58,798 bases of DNA from Bacteroidota bacterium (GTDB lineage: Bacteria; Bacteroidota; Bacteroidia; Bacteroidales; JAAUTT01). A model generated the notes under the pieces. That model searched no databases. It was given only the letters and a program-made list of their open reading frames with translations, and was not told the DNA's origin. The stretch is from positions 1 to 58,798 of the forward strand of contig JAIFLU010000170.1 of assembly GCA_020048915.1 (NCBI GenBank), read 5' to 3'. Below, piece by piece: positions 19,848 through 28,203 of the stretch. Position 1 is the stretch's first letter. The number at the start of each line of letters is the position of its first letter. A program made the position numbers and the translations under genes.

Positions 19848-20015
19848 TTACTTATAAAAATGAGCATTATCATTAACTACATTCTAAACTAAGACTATGA
19901 TTATGAAACCTTTTACGTAACAAAAAAGAGGAAGAGAGCCAGGCCCTCTCCCTCTAAGTTTCGATAAAGACAGGTCTATTTTACCGTTAATAAAATGGAT
20001 TAGTCTTTCGAAAAC

Positions 20016-20036
20016 TCCCTTGCAGTCAACAAGGGA
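20016..20036 (+). promoter_or_regulatory. leader hairpin before susC2
   Basis: TCCCTTG-CAGTCAA-CAAGGGA is a perfect 7-bp stem with a 7-nt loop in the 225-base fecR-susC2 gap. A second, GC-richer element, GAGAGCCAGGCCCTCTC, lies upstream at about 19934-19950. System 1 has a hairpin in the same place, so the leader structures may control expression of both transporters. Confidence 0.4.
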
Positions 20037-20072
20037 ATTGAACTTAATTGTAAAATTAAATCGGTTAAAATT

Positions 20073-23000
20073 ATGAAAAAAAAGCAAGATAATTGCTTAT
20101 GTGGTAAGTATTATGTCCACCTAAGAAAAACATTAAATATCATGAAACTTGTACTACTTCTATTTACAATTGGATTGTATAATCTATCTGCGTCTGTTTA
20201 TTCGCAATCGACAAAATTGGATTTATCTTTACAGAATGTTACACTAAAGGAAATTTTCGAAAATATCGAAAAGGAGACTTCTTATAAATTTCTATATCGT
20301 TCTGATTTAGTGAACATGAATTCTCTAAAAAGCATCGATGCCAAAGAAAGTTCACTCGAAGGTATTTTAACCAAATTATTTGCAGGCACCGGTATAAATT
20401 ATTCTATTATGAATAATAATCTGGTAGTGATCACTCCTTCGGGCGAAGCAATGCAAAATATTACCGTAAAAGGAACAATCACCGATTCGAAAGGGGAAGC
20501 TATTGCTGGTGTAAATGTTGTTGTTAAGGGAACCACCATTGGCGTTGTTACCGATATCGATGGTAAATACAATATTGATGTCCCTTCGGGAGATGCCACC
20601 CTGACTTTTTCCTTTATCGGGTATTTAACCGAAGAGGTTGCCATTAACAATAGAACAGAGGTTAATATGACCCTGATCGAAGACATTAAACAGCTTAACG
20701 AAGTAGTAGTTACTGCGTTAGGTATTAAACGCGACAAAAAAACATTGACTTATGCATCGCAGCAAGTAGGAGGCGACGAAATACGCAAAGCATCCAACGG
20801 AAACTTTATGGATGCGCTGAGCGGAAAAGCTGCTGGTATTGATATTAAAACAAATAGTTCAGGAGCCGGTGGTTCCACGAAAGCAGTATTAAGGGGTAAC
20901 AAATCGCTGAATGGACTAAGCGAACCACTTTATGTTATCGACGGTATTCCAATGGTAAACAACAAAGGCTCACAGCCTGGTTCCTATGGTGGAACTGATC
21001 GTGGGGATGGTCTTTCGCAAATCAATCCCGATGATATTGAAAATATCAACATTCTGAAAGGTGCCAATGCTTCTATTCTATATGGTAGCCAGGGAGCAAA
21101 CGGAGTTGTTCTTATTACCACCAAAAAAGGTAAAGCTGAAAAGACAACTGTGAGCTTTAATTCAAGCACCATTTTCGAATCCGTATCGGGTCTTCCCGAA
21201 TTTCAGTACAAATATGGGGCTGTTAACGGTTCTGACTATAGTTGGTCTACAACTGCAGGGGATTATCAAAAATCGTATATCGAAGATTTTTTTCAAACGG
21301 GGTTTAATGCAACAAATTCTGTTTCAATTAGTGGTGGAAACGAAAAAACCACCGTATATTTTTCGTATGCCAATAGCACTGCTCGCGGCGTGATACCTAC
21401 CAATGAATATCAAAAAAATAACTTTTCGTTTAATCAATCAACCAAGTTATTGAAAGATAAACTTACTGTAAGTTCGAATGTAATGGTTGCTTACGAAACT
21501 GCCAATAATCGTCCGGGTGCCGGGTATTATAACAATGCCCTTACTGGTTTATATCTTTTCCCACGCGAAAGGGATTTTGCATCGTATAAAGAAAATTATC
21601 AGGTTTTTGATAAGGATAGGAATATGTATAAGATGAATTGGTTTTCTACCGAAGAAAAGCAAAACAATCCTTATTGGGAATTATATAAAAACCCAAAAAC
21701 CGAAAAAACCAAACGTATTATTGCAAGCGTAAAGTTGGCGTATAATATTACCTCACACCTTAAGTTCGAAGCCAGGGGAAATGTTGACTTTGCCGATAAA
21801 TTATACGACAACCGATATGCCGCTGCCGGAAACTCAGTAAGTGTTAGCCCAAACGGGAAGTGGGATTATAGTAAATACAACGATCAGTCATTTTATACTG
21901 ATGGAATTTTGAGTTATAACAATAATTTTGGGAAGCTAAGCTTAACTGGAATCGTTGGTGTTAGCCATCAGCAAAATATTTTTAACGATGGTATTAATTT
22001 TAGTAACGGTACTGTTTCTTTAATGTACCCTAACTTTTATGCGATTCAGAACCTTCCATACAATACAATGATCAATCAAACTGTTGAAAAAACCACAAAA
22101 GACGGTGTATTTGCAAACATTCAACTTGGGTTTAAAGATATGATCTATCTAGACCTTTCGGGACGTAACGACTATGCTTCAACATTGGCATTGACTGGTA
22201 ATCAATCCTATTTTTATCCCGCAGTTGGTCTTACAGCACTTGTAAGCCAAATGGTTCAATTACCAGAAGCAATTTCTTTCGCCAAAGTAAGAGGTTCCTG
22301 GTCCCAGACAGCAAATGAAGTACCTTTTAATGTTGTTAACCCATTTAATTCAATCGGAGGTACTGGAGGCCCTGATGGCATTGGAGGTATCAACAGAAAT
22401 ACCCAGGTTCCATTCACCACCTTAAAACCTGAGACGATAACCAGTAACGAATTAGGGACAGAATGGAGGTTCTTTAGTGGAAGAGTGGGATTAGAATACA
22501 CTTACTATTACGATGTAAGCAAAAACCAGTTCCTTACACTAACCGCTCCTTCTGGTTCGGGTTATACCTATTATTATGTAAATGCAGGGAAAATTGTTAA
22601 CAAAGGCTCAGAACTTACCCTGGATATTGAACCAGTTAAAACGAGTAATTTAAGTTGGAAAACGTCCTTTAACTTTGCAAACAATAAAAACGAAATTGTT
22701 GAACTGATCGCCTCAAACCCTGATTATCAAAAAGGTGGAGATGATGAAGGCTTTGCTTCCATTATTAAAGCCGGTGGTTCTTACAACGATGTTTACATTT
22801 ACGAATTCGCAAGAAACGATGCCGGTCAAATTATACTCGACTCCAAAGGAGTTCCAACCAAAGCAGCTAAACAAACTAAGGTTGGGAATGTTAATCCTGA
22901 CTGGACTCTAGGATGGAACAATACTGTAAGCTTTAAAAACTTTTATTTAAGTATGCTTATCAATGGTAAGTTTGGTGGTGTGGCATTCTCAAAAACAGAG

Positions 23001-23411
23001 GCTTTTCTTGATGCATACGGCGTAAGTAAAAGAAGCGCTGATGCAAGAGATGCCGGTACTATCCCAATTAACGCTATTCAAGGAACCACTGCTGTAACAT
23101 CAATTGATGCAGCTACCTACTATTCGGCCATCGGCGATAGAAATAAAATCATGGAGCCTTATGTTTATTCAAGAACAAACGTGCGGTTGGGACAAATAGT
23201 TATAGGTTATAACTTCGATACCAAAAAACTTAACATCCCTGTAAAAGAGGTTTCTGTTTCTGGTATTGGCCGGAATTTATTATTCTTTTACAAAAAGGCA
23301 CCATTCGATCCTGAACAAGCTATGAGTACAAACAACTCTATGCAGTCAGCTGACGTTTTTGGAGCTCCAGCAACAAGATACTATGGATTTAATATTAAGG
23401 TTACTTTCTAA
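20073..23411 (+). CDS. SusC-like TonB-dependent transporter 2 (intact)
   Basis: A 1112-residue outer-membrane transporter. Signal segment about 24-45, STN signalling domain about 48-122, carboxypeptidase-regulatory-like domain about 131-205 (DSKGEAIAGVNVVVKGTT), EVVVTALG at 210-217, plug (VLRGNKSLNGLSEPLYVIDGIP; GANASILYGSQGANGVVLITTKKG split by short gaps) and a beta-barrel ending in the aromatic NIKVTF. With SusD2, 20 bases downstream, it should import oligosaccharides by TonB energy. The STN domain ties it to FecR2 and ECF sigma 2. Its frame is complete, so it is probably the working transporter for the enzyme cluster downstream. Confidence 0.96.
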   Translation: MKKKQDNCLCGKYYVHLRKTLNIMKLVLLLFTIGLYNLSASVYSQSTKLDLSLQNVTLKEIFENIEKETSYKFLYRSDLVNMNSLKSIDAKESSLEGILTKLFAGTGINYSIMNNNLVVITPSGEAMQNITVKGTITDSKGEAIAGVNVVVKGTTIGVVTDIDGKYNIDVPSGDATLTFSFIGYLTEEVAINNRTEVNMTLIEDIKQLNEVVVTALGIKRDKKTLTYASQQVGGDEIRKASNGNFMDALSGKAAGIDIKTNSSGAGGSTKAVLRGNKSLNGLSEPLYVIDGIPMVNNKGSQPGSYGGTDRGDGLSQINPDDIENINILKGANASILYGSQGANGVVLITTKKGKAEKTTVSFNSSTIFESVSGLPEFQYKYGAVNGSDYSWSTTAGDYQKSYIEDFFQTGFNATNSVSISGGNEKTTVYFSYANSTARGVIPTNEYQKNNFSFNQSTKLLKDKLTVSSNVMVAYETANNRPGAGYYNNALTGLYLFPRERDFASYKENYQVFDKDRNMYKMNWFSTEEKQNNPYWELYKNPKTEKTKRIIASVKLAYNITSHLKFEARGNVDFADKLYDNRYAAAGNSVSVSPNGKWDYSKYNDQSFYTDGILSYNNNFGKLSLTGIVGVSHQQNIFNDGINFSNGTVSLMYPNFYAIQNLPYNTMINQTVEKTTKDGVFANIQLGFKDMIYLDLSGRNDYASTLALTGNQSYFYPAVGLTALVSQMVQLPEAISFAKVRGSWSQTANEVPFNVVNPFNSIGGTGGPDGIGGINRNTQVPFTTLKPETITSNELGTEWRFFSGRVGLEYTYYYDVSKNQFLTLTAPSGSGYTYYYVNAGKIVNKGSELTLDIEPVKTSNLSWKTSFNFANNKNEIVELIASNPDYQKGGDDEGFASIIKAGGSYNDVYIYEFARNDAGQIILDSKGVPTKAAKQTKVGNVNPDWTLGWNNTVSFKNFYLSMLINGKFGGVAFSKTEAFLDAYGVSKRSADARDAGTIPINAIQGTTAVTSIDAATYYSAIGDRNKIMEPYVYSRTNVRLGQIVIGYNFDTKKLNIPVKEVSVSGIGRNLLFFYKKAPFDPEQAMSTNNSMQSADVFGAPATRYYGFNIKVTF

Positions 23412-23431
23412 AAAATCGTAAAAAAATACTT

Positions 23432-24997
23432 ATGAAGAAAATAATAATTACAGCACTTTTCTTTTGTGTTCTCGCAGGGTGCACAAAGGACTTTGAAACA
23501 ACGAACCAAAACCCCTATACTATTTCGGATGAATTGCTTCAACAAGATTTCAACCTTGTTGGCTCACCATTCAAAGGTTTAATGTTTAATCTTTTTGGCC
23601 ATCAAATTGAAGAAAACCTGGTTCACGACAATTTTACCCGTCAATTAGGCACTCCTACCCCTTTTGTGGGAAGTGTTAATAATACTACTTATTATATCCG
23701 TTGGAATACTTATTGGGATCGGGTTTATGGCGATGTAATGTCTCCTTCAAAGCAAGTAATCCGATTGGCTCAAGAGAATAATTTACCTCTTTTTGCAACC
23801 TGGGCTAAATTAATTAGAATACTTTCCATGTCTAAGCTTACTGCTTACCATGGACCGGTAATCTATTCCAATTATGGTACTACCGCTTCAACAATTCTTT
23901 ATGATAAAGAATCAGATTTATACAACCTATTTTTCCAGCAGTTAGACAGTATTCAAACCGATTTTTCTGCAAACAAGGATTATAAGGGTTTTACAAAGTT
24001 TGATCAGAGTTATAAAGGCGATATTACAAAATGGATGAAACTTGTTAATTCAATGCGCTTGCGTTTAGCTATTCGCATAGCAAAAGTTGCTCCGGCATTG
24101 GCAAAAACTCAAGGCGAAAAAGCTATGAGCGATCCGGGTGGTTTAATAACTTCCAATGCCGATAATTATAATGTTTCCCTGTTAGGAAATATTATACCGA
24201 TTGCAATGATCTGCTACCAATGGGACGATACCCGAATGGGCGACGGAATGGAATCGTTTCTTGTAGGGTTAAAGGATGGCCGGATTTCGAAATACTTTGC
24301 TCCAGTAACTGACAATTCATTGGTTACAGACCATCCTGATTATCCATACAAAGGTATTCGCTGCGGTGCTTATTTGGATGCTAAAGACCAACGGGTTTCG
24401 TATTCGAAGATTGCCGAAAGTTTCAATACAGTAACATCAAGAAGGTATATGACTGCTGCGGAAGTTAGTTTCCTGAAAGCCGAAGCCGCCCTCAGGGGCT
24501 GGTCAGGGGCTGGTTCAGCCAAAACCAATTACGAAGAAGGCGTTAAGCTGTCATTTGCCGATTGGGGCGCCAGTGGAGCTGAGGCTTACCTTGCCGATGC
24601 AACAAGCAAACCAATCAATTATGTTGACCCTAAAGATGCTAAAAATGATTACACTTCGCGGTCTACAATCACAGTTGCCTGGAATGAAGCAGATGACAAC
24701 GAATTGAAATTAGAAAAAATCATCACCCAAAAGTGGATAGATGGTTTCACCAATTCATTGGAAGCATGGGTTGACCATAGAAGGACCGGATACCCAAAAT
24801 TACCTTACAATGCAAAGAATGATAGTAATGCTGACTGGGGCGTAATTGCTAAAGATGATTTCATTAAAAGAATGCCGTTTGTAAATGGTGAAAGAACGGG
24901 TAATGCTGCAGGTGTTGCTGATGCAACTACAAAACTTGGTGGTAAGGACGAAATTGGTACCCGTTTATGGTGGGATACTGGCGGAAGCAATTTCTAA
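23432..24997 (+). CDS. SusD-like glycan-binding lipoprotein 2
   Basis: A 521-residue SusD/RagB lipoprotein. Lipobox LAGC with C17; conserved segments KDFETTNQNPYTIS, WMKLVNSMRLRLAIRIAK, YMTAAEVSFLKAEAALRGW, and a C-terminal RLWWDTGG. The style is SusD-like 2, as for SusD1. It should cap SusC2 and bind glycan at the cell surface. It is separated from the enzyme cluster by a 560-base gap with a nested palindrome, a terminator and a possible promoter, so transporter and enzymes may be separate transcripts. Confidence 0.95.
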   Translation: MKKIIITALFFCVLAGCTKDFETTNQNPYTISDELLQQDFNLVGSPFKGLMFNLFGHQIEENLVHDNFTRQLGTPTPFVGSVNNTTYYIRWNTYWDRVYGDVMSPSKQVIRLAQENNLPLFATWAKLIRILSMSKLTAYHGPVIYSNYGTTASTILYDKESDLYNLFFQQLDSIQTDFSANKDYKGFTKFDQSYKGDITKWMKLVNSMRLRLAIRIAKVAPALAKTQGEKAMSDPGGLITSNADNYNVSLLGNIIPIAMICYQWDDTRMGDGMESFLVGLKDGRISKYFAPVTDNSLVTDHPDYPYKGIRCGAYLDAKDQRVSYSKIAESFNTVTSRRYMTAAEVSFLKAEAALRGWSGAGSAKTNYEEGVKLSFADWGASGAEAYLADATSKPINYVDPKDAKNDYTSRSTITVAWNEADDNELKLEKIITQKWIDGFTNSLEAWVDHRRTGYPKLPYNAKNDSNADWGVIAKDDFIKRMPFVNGERTGNAAGVADATTKLGGKDEIGTRLWWDTGGSNF

Positions 24998-25015
24998 TTT
25001 AATAATTATGATACG

Positions 25016-25135
25016 ATGTCGTTTAGTTAAGAATCGATGTTTGACCCCAGCCGGGGTCAGATGTTTATAGAGTGTTCAATTTTTCTAAAAACAGGCGACC
25101 CCAGCCGGGGTCGAATATCCTTAACTAAACGACAT
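25016..25135. repeat. nested palindrome after susD2
   Basis: ATGTCGTTTAGTTAA (25016-25030) is a perfect 15-bp inverted repeat of TTAACTAAACGACAT (25121-25135). Inside lie two copies of GACCCCAGCCGGGGTC (25043-25058 and 25097-25112), each able to form its own 6-bp hairpin. The whole 120 bases can fold as a cruciform or a multi-branched RNA. It is GC-rich at the inner stems against an AT-rich setting and carries no ORF. Confidence 0.75.
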
Positions 25136-25187
25136 TGAATTATGATAAGAAAACAATTTGTAGTTAAGTAGTAGTTTAGTTTAGATG

Positions 25188-25214
25188 GAGCTGTCTCATT
25201 TTTTGAGGCAGCTC
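25188..25214 (+). terminator. terminator after susD2
   Basis: GAGCTGTCTCA and TGAGGCAGCTC pair over 11 bp with one G-T pair around a T-rich loop. It lies 190 bases after the susD2 stop. The GAGCTGTCTCA/TGAGGCAGCTC form is common downstream of Bacteroidota operons. A clear T-run does not follow, so efficiency is uncertain. Confidence 0.65.
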
Positions 25215-25415
25215 TTATCTTATAATATATATCTTACCATTTATTAAAGCTTTTTTGAATTTCTTAATTTCCAATTTTGAAGTCGGCGCGCGTTTAAAAG
25301 CATGGCAGTACTTCTTACTTACGCCAATAATTTTCTAAATGACTCACAAATTCGGATAATGTGAAGTATAACACCAAAAATATTATGCTGATCCGCCCTT
25401 TAAAAGACGTTTAAA

Positions 25416-25446
25416 TTGTTGATAAAACACTGTTCATTTTAGTTTG
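25416..25446 (+). promoter_or_regulatory. candidate promoter for the enzyme cluster
   Basis: TAGTTTG at 25440-25446 is one base short of the TAnnTTTG -7 box, with TTG at 25416-25421 about 18-21 bases upstream. It would leave a leader of about 110 bases before the GH2 ATG. It is the best candidate in 25215-25555; otherwise this stretch shows nothing recognisable. Confidence 0.35.
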
Positions 25447-25555
25447 ATTAGTTCGTTCATTGAACTAACTTAGTTTCCTTTAAAAATCAAGCAGCTGAGA
25501 TTTTAATAATTTATTAACCAGCTTGTTCGATAATAATTTTCAAAATAATTACACT

Positions 25556-28186
25556 ATGAATGTAAGAATTTCCATACTGTCTGTTTTCCTTACCCTGGGA
25601 ATAATTGGGTTGCATGCCCAAAACGTTTATGAACTTAATAGCGGCTGGCAATGCACAAATATCTCCAAAGTAAAGGTGCCCGGCGAAAAACTTTCCGATC
25701 GTTCCTATAAACTTTCTGGCTGGCTTCCTGCCACAGTTCCCGGAACAGTATTAACCACCATGCTCAATAACAAACTGGTTCCCGATCCATTTTTCGGAAT
25801 GAACAACAAAAAAATCCCGGATATTTATTTCACCGGCCGCGATTATTATACCTATTGGTTTGTAAAGGATTTCAACGAGAAACCGGCTTCAGGAAATGAA
25901 CTGGTTTGGCTGAATTTTCGGGGGGTGAACTATAGCTGCGATATTTTCCTCAACGGGCATAAGGTAAATCCTAAAACCCATGTTGGGATGTTCTTACGTC
26001 AAACCTATAATATTACAAGTTTATTAGCAAAGGATGGAAATAACCGGTTGGCAGTAATTGTCTACCCTTCCGATCCTGTTGGTAATCCAAACGGTGGACA
26101 AGGGGGAGATGGTACCATTGCACGAAATGTAGCACATCAATATACTGCTGGCTGGGACTGGATTCAACCTATCCGCGACCGCAATACCGGCATTTGGGAT
26201 AAAGTCACCATTGAGAAAACGCAAAGCATTAATCTGAAAAACCCGCATATCATTACCCTTGTTCCGGGCAAACGCTATCCGGGCAAGGCACAGCAACCCG
26301 CTATCATTAAAGCTTCCGCTGAAATTGAAAACCCCACTCGGGAGGCAATCACCGGAATACTACAATACAAATTCGACGGGAATGTTATTATGAAGGAAGT
26401 TACGATTCAACCAAAATCAACCGTCGAAATTCAATTGCCCAATCTTACACTGGCAAATCCCAAACTCTGGTGGCCCAGTGGATATGGTGAACAGCATTTA
26501 TATCCGGTAACTTTTCAATTTGTTAGCAGTACCAACCAAGTTTTTGACACCGAATCACTTGAGGTAGGAGTCCGCGAAATTCAAAACCAATGGAACAGTC
26601 ATACCCGCAGCATGCAGGTGCATGTAAACGGGCAAAAAATATTTATTAAAGGGGGAAACTGGATCATCTCCGATGCGATGTTGCGGTTTACCGACGAACG
26701 CTACGATGCCGAAATACGCTTTCATCGCGATATGAACCTGAATTTGATTCGAATCTGGGGAGGTGCCCTCACCGAACGGCCCGAGTTTTACAAGGCATGC
26801 GATAAATATGGAATGCTTGTATTTCAGGATTTCTGGACATCGGGCGACTGCAACGGCCGTTGGCTCGATCCTATGAAGAAGGAAGACCAATGGACCCGTC
26901 GCAACTACCCCGACGATCACCAATTATTTTTGAATTCAGTGACCGATCAGGTAAAAATGATCCGAAACCATGCCTCGCTTGCATTCTATTGTGGAGGCAA
27001 CGAGATTGTCCCTCCGGAAGATATCTTTCGGGCAATGAACGATTCCATCTTGCCAAAACTGGATGGTACGCGTTATTTTTTCTCTTATTCAAATTCGGAT
27101 AGCATGTCGTACAATTCCCTGGGAGGGAATGGCGACGGACCATATACCATTCAGCCTGTGAGCCTTTTTTGGGAAACCCGAACCTTCCCTTTTAACTCCG
27201 AAGTGGGAAATGTGGGTACTGGCGATTATGAATCGCTGGAACGCTTTATTCCAAAGGAAAATATGGTGGTACCCGATTATGGGTTACGAAAAGTTGATTC
27301 GGTATGGCAATACCACAAAGATATTGGGTATGGTTCCTTTATTGATGCCTACGGAAAGCCAACCGATGTCAGGGATTTTGCAAATAAAGCTCAATTGGTG
27401 AATTACGATCAATACCGCGCCCTGATTGAAGGTTTTAGTTCTCATGCCTGGGATTGGTATACGGGAACCATTATCTGGAAAACCCAGAACCCTTGGACTG
27501 CCTTGCGCGGACAGATGTACGATTACTATCTCGATCCGAATGCTTGTCTTTACGGACTTCACAATGCCGGAGAAATGTTACACGCCATGTGTAATCCTGT
27601 GGATGGAATGATAATGACCGTAAATAATGCTTTTAATGGCTACCACGATGTAATGCTTCAGGTAAAAACAATCGACATTCAGGGCAAAGAATCCCTGGTA
27701 AGTCAGGTTTTCTGTGACATAAGCCCTACCTCGGTTCAGAAATATTTTTCGGTAAAGAAAGAAATGGATGCGCTGAAAGAAAAACAAGGCGGATTCCTGG
27801 TAGTGCGTCTTTTAAATACCAAAAAGGAAGTATTGAGCGACAATCTTTATTGGTTGCCCGATACAACAGGAAATTATTCGGGTTTGCAGCAAATGCAGCA
27901 GGCACAGGTTAAAACGGTTATTAAAAAAGTATCCGAAGGGAAAGTAGATGTTACAATTATCAATCCGGCAAATGGACCGGTGGCATTTTTCAACCGGATT
28001 TCTCTTGTGAACAATCAAACTAAAAAGCGAGTTCTACCTGTTTTTTATAGCGATAATTATATTTCGGTGTTGCCGGGCGAACAGAAAACTATCACCCTGG
28101 AGTTTGCTCCATCGGATAATACTGCAAACTCAAGTGTTTCAATTGCTGGTTGGAATGTAAAAGAGCAATTATTCCCTTTGAAATAA
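25556..28186 (+). CDS. GH2 beta-mannosidase / exo-beta-glucosaminidase-like enzyme
   Basis: An 876-residue secreted glycoside hydrolase family 2 enzyme. ATG at 25556 is chosen because MNVRISILSVFLTLGIIG...HAQ is a clean signal peptide; an ATG at 25523 adds 11 non-signal residues. It has a jelly-roll sugar-binding domain, Ig-like domains and a TIM barrel with the acid/base E483 (CGGNE) and probable nucleophile E549 (FNSEVG). The form fits the mannosylglycoprotein endo-beta-mannosidase / exo-beta-D-glucosaminidase branch rather than beta-galactosidases. With GH92 and GH125 nearby, removal of the core beta-mannose of N-glycans is the likely role. GH3 starts 17 bases downstream. Confidence 0.88.
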   Translation: MNVRISILSVFLTLGIIGLHAQNVYELNSGWQCTNISKVKVPGEKLSDRSYKLSGWLPATVPGTVLTTMLNNKLVPDPFFGMNNKKIPDIYFTGRDYYTYWFVKDFNEKPASGNELVWLNFRGVNYSCDIFLNGHKVNPKTHVGMFLRQTYNITSLLAKDGNNRLAVIVYPSDPVGNPNGGQGGDGTIARNVAHQYTAGWDWIQPIRDRNTGIWDKVTIEKTQSINLKNPHIITLVPGKRYPGKAQQPAIIKASAEIENPTREAITGILQYKFDGNVIMKEVTIQPKSTVEIQLPNLTLANPKLWWPSGYGEQHLYPVTFQFVSSTNQVFDTESLEVGVREIQNQWNSHTRSMQVHVNGQKIFIKGGNWIISDAMLRFTDERYDAEIRFHRDMNLNLIRIWGGALTERPEFYKACDKYGMLVFQDFWTSGDCNGRWLDPMKKEDQWTRRNYPDDHQLFLNSVTDQVKMIRNHASLAFYCGGNEIVPPEDIFRAMNDSILPKLDGTRYFFSYSNSDSMSYNSLGGNGDGPYTIQPVSLFWETRTFPFNSEVGNVGTGDYESLERFIPKENMVVPDYGLRKVDSVWQYHKDIGYGSFIDAYGKPTDVRDFANKAQLVNYDQYRALIEGFSSHAWDWYTGTIIWKTQNPWTALRGQMYDYYLDPNACLYGLHNAGEMLHAMCNPVDGMIMTVNNAFNGYHDVMLQVKTIDIQGKESLVSQVFCDISPTSVQKYFSVKKEMDALKEKQGGFLVVRLLNTKKEVLSDNLYWLPDTTGNYSGLQQMQQAQVKTVIKKVSEGKVDVTIINPANGPVAFFNRISLVNNQTKKRVLPVFYSDNYISVLPGEQKTITLEFAPSDNTANSSVSIAGWNVKEQLFPLK

Positions 28187-28203
28187 AATAATTGGATTTA
28201 CAT

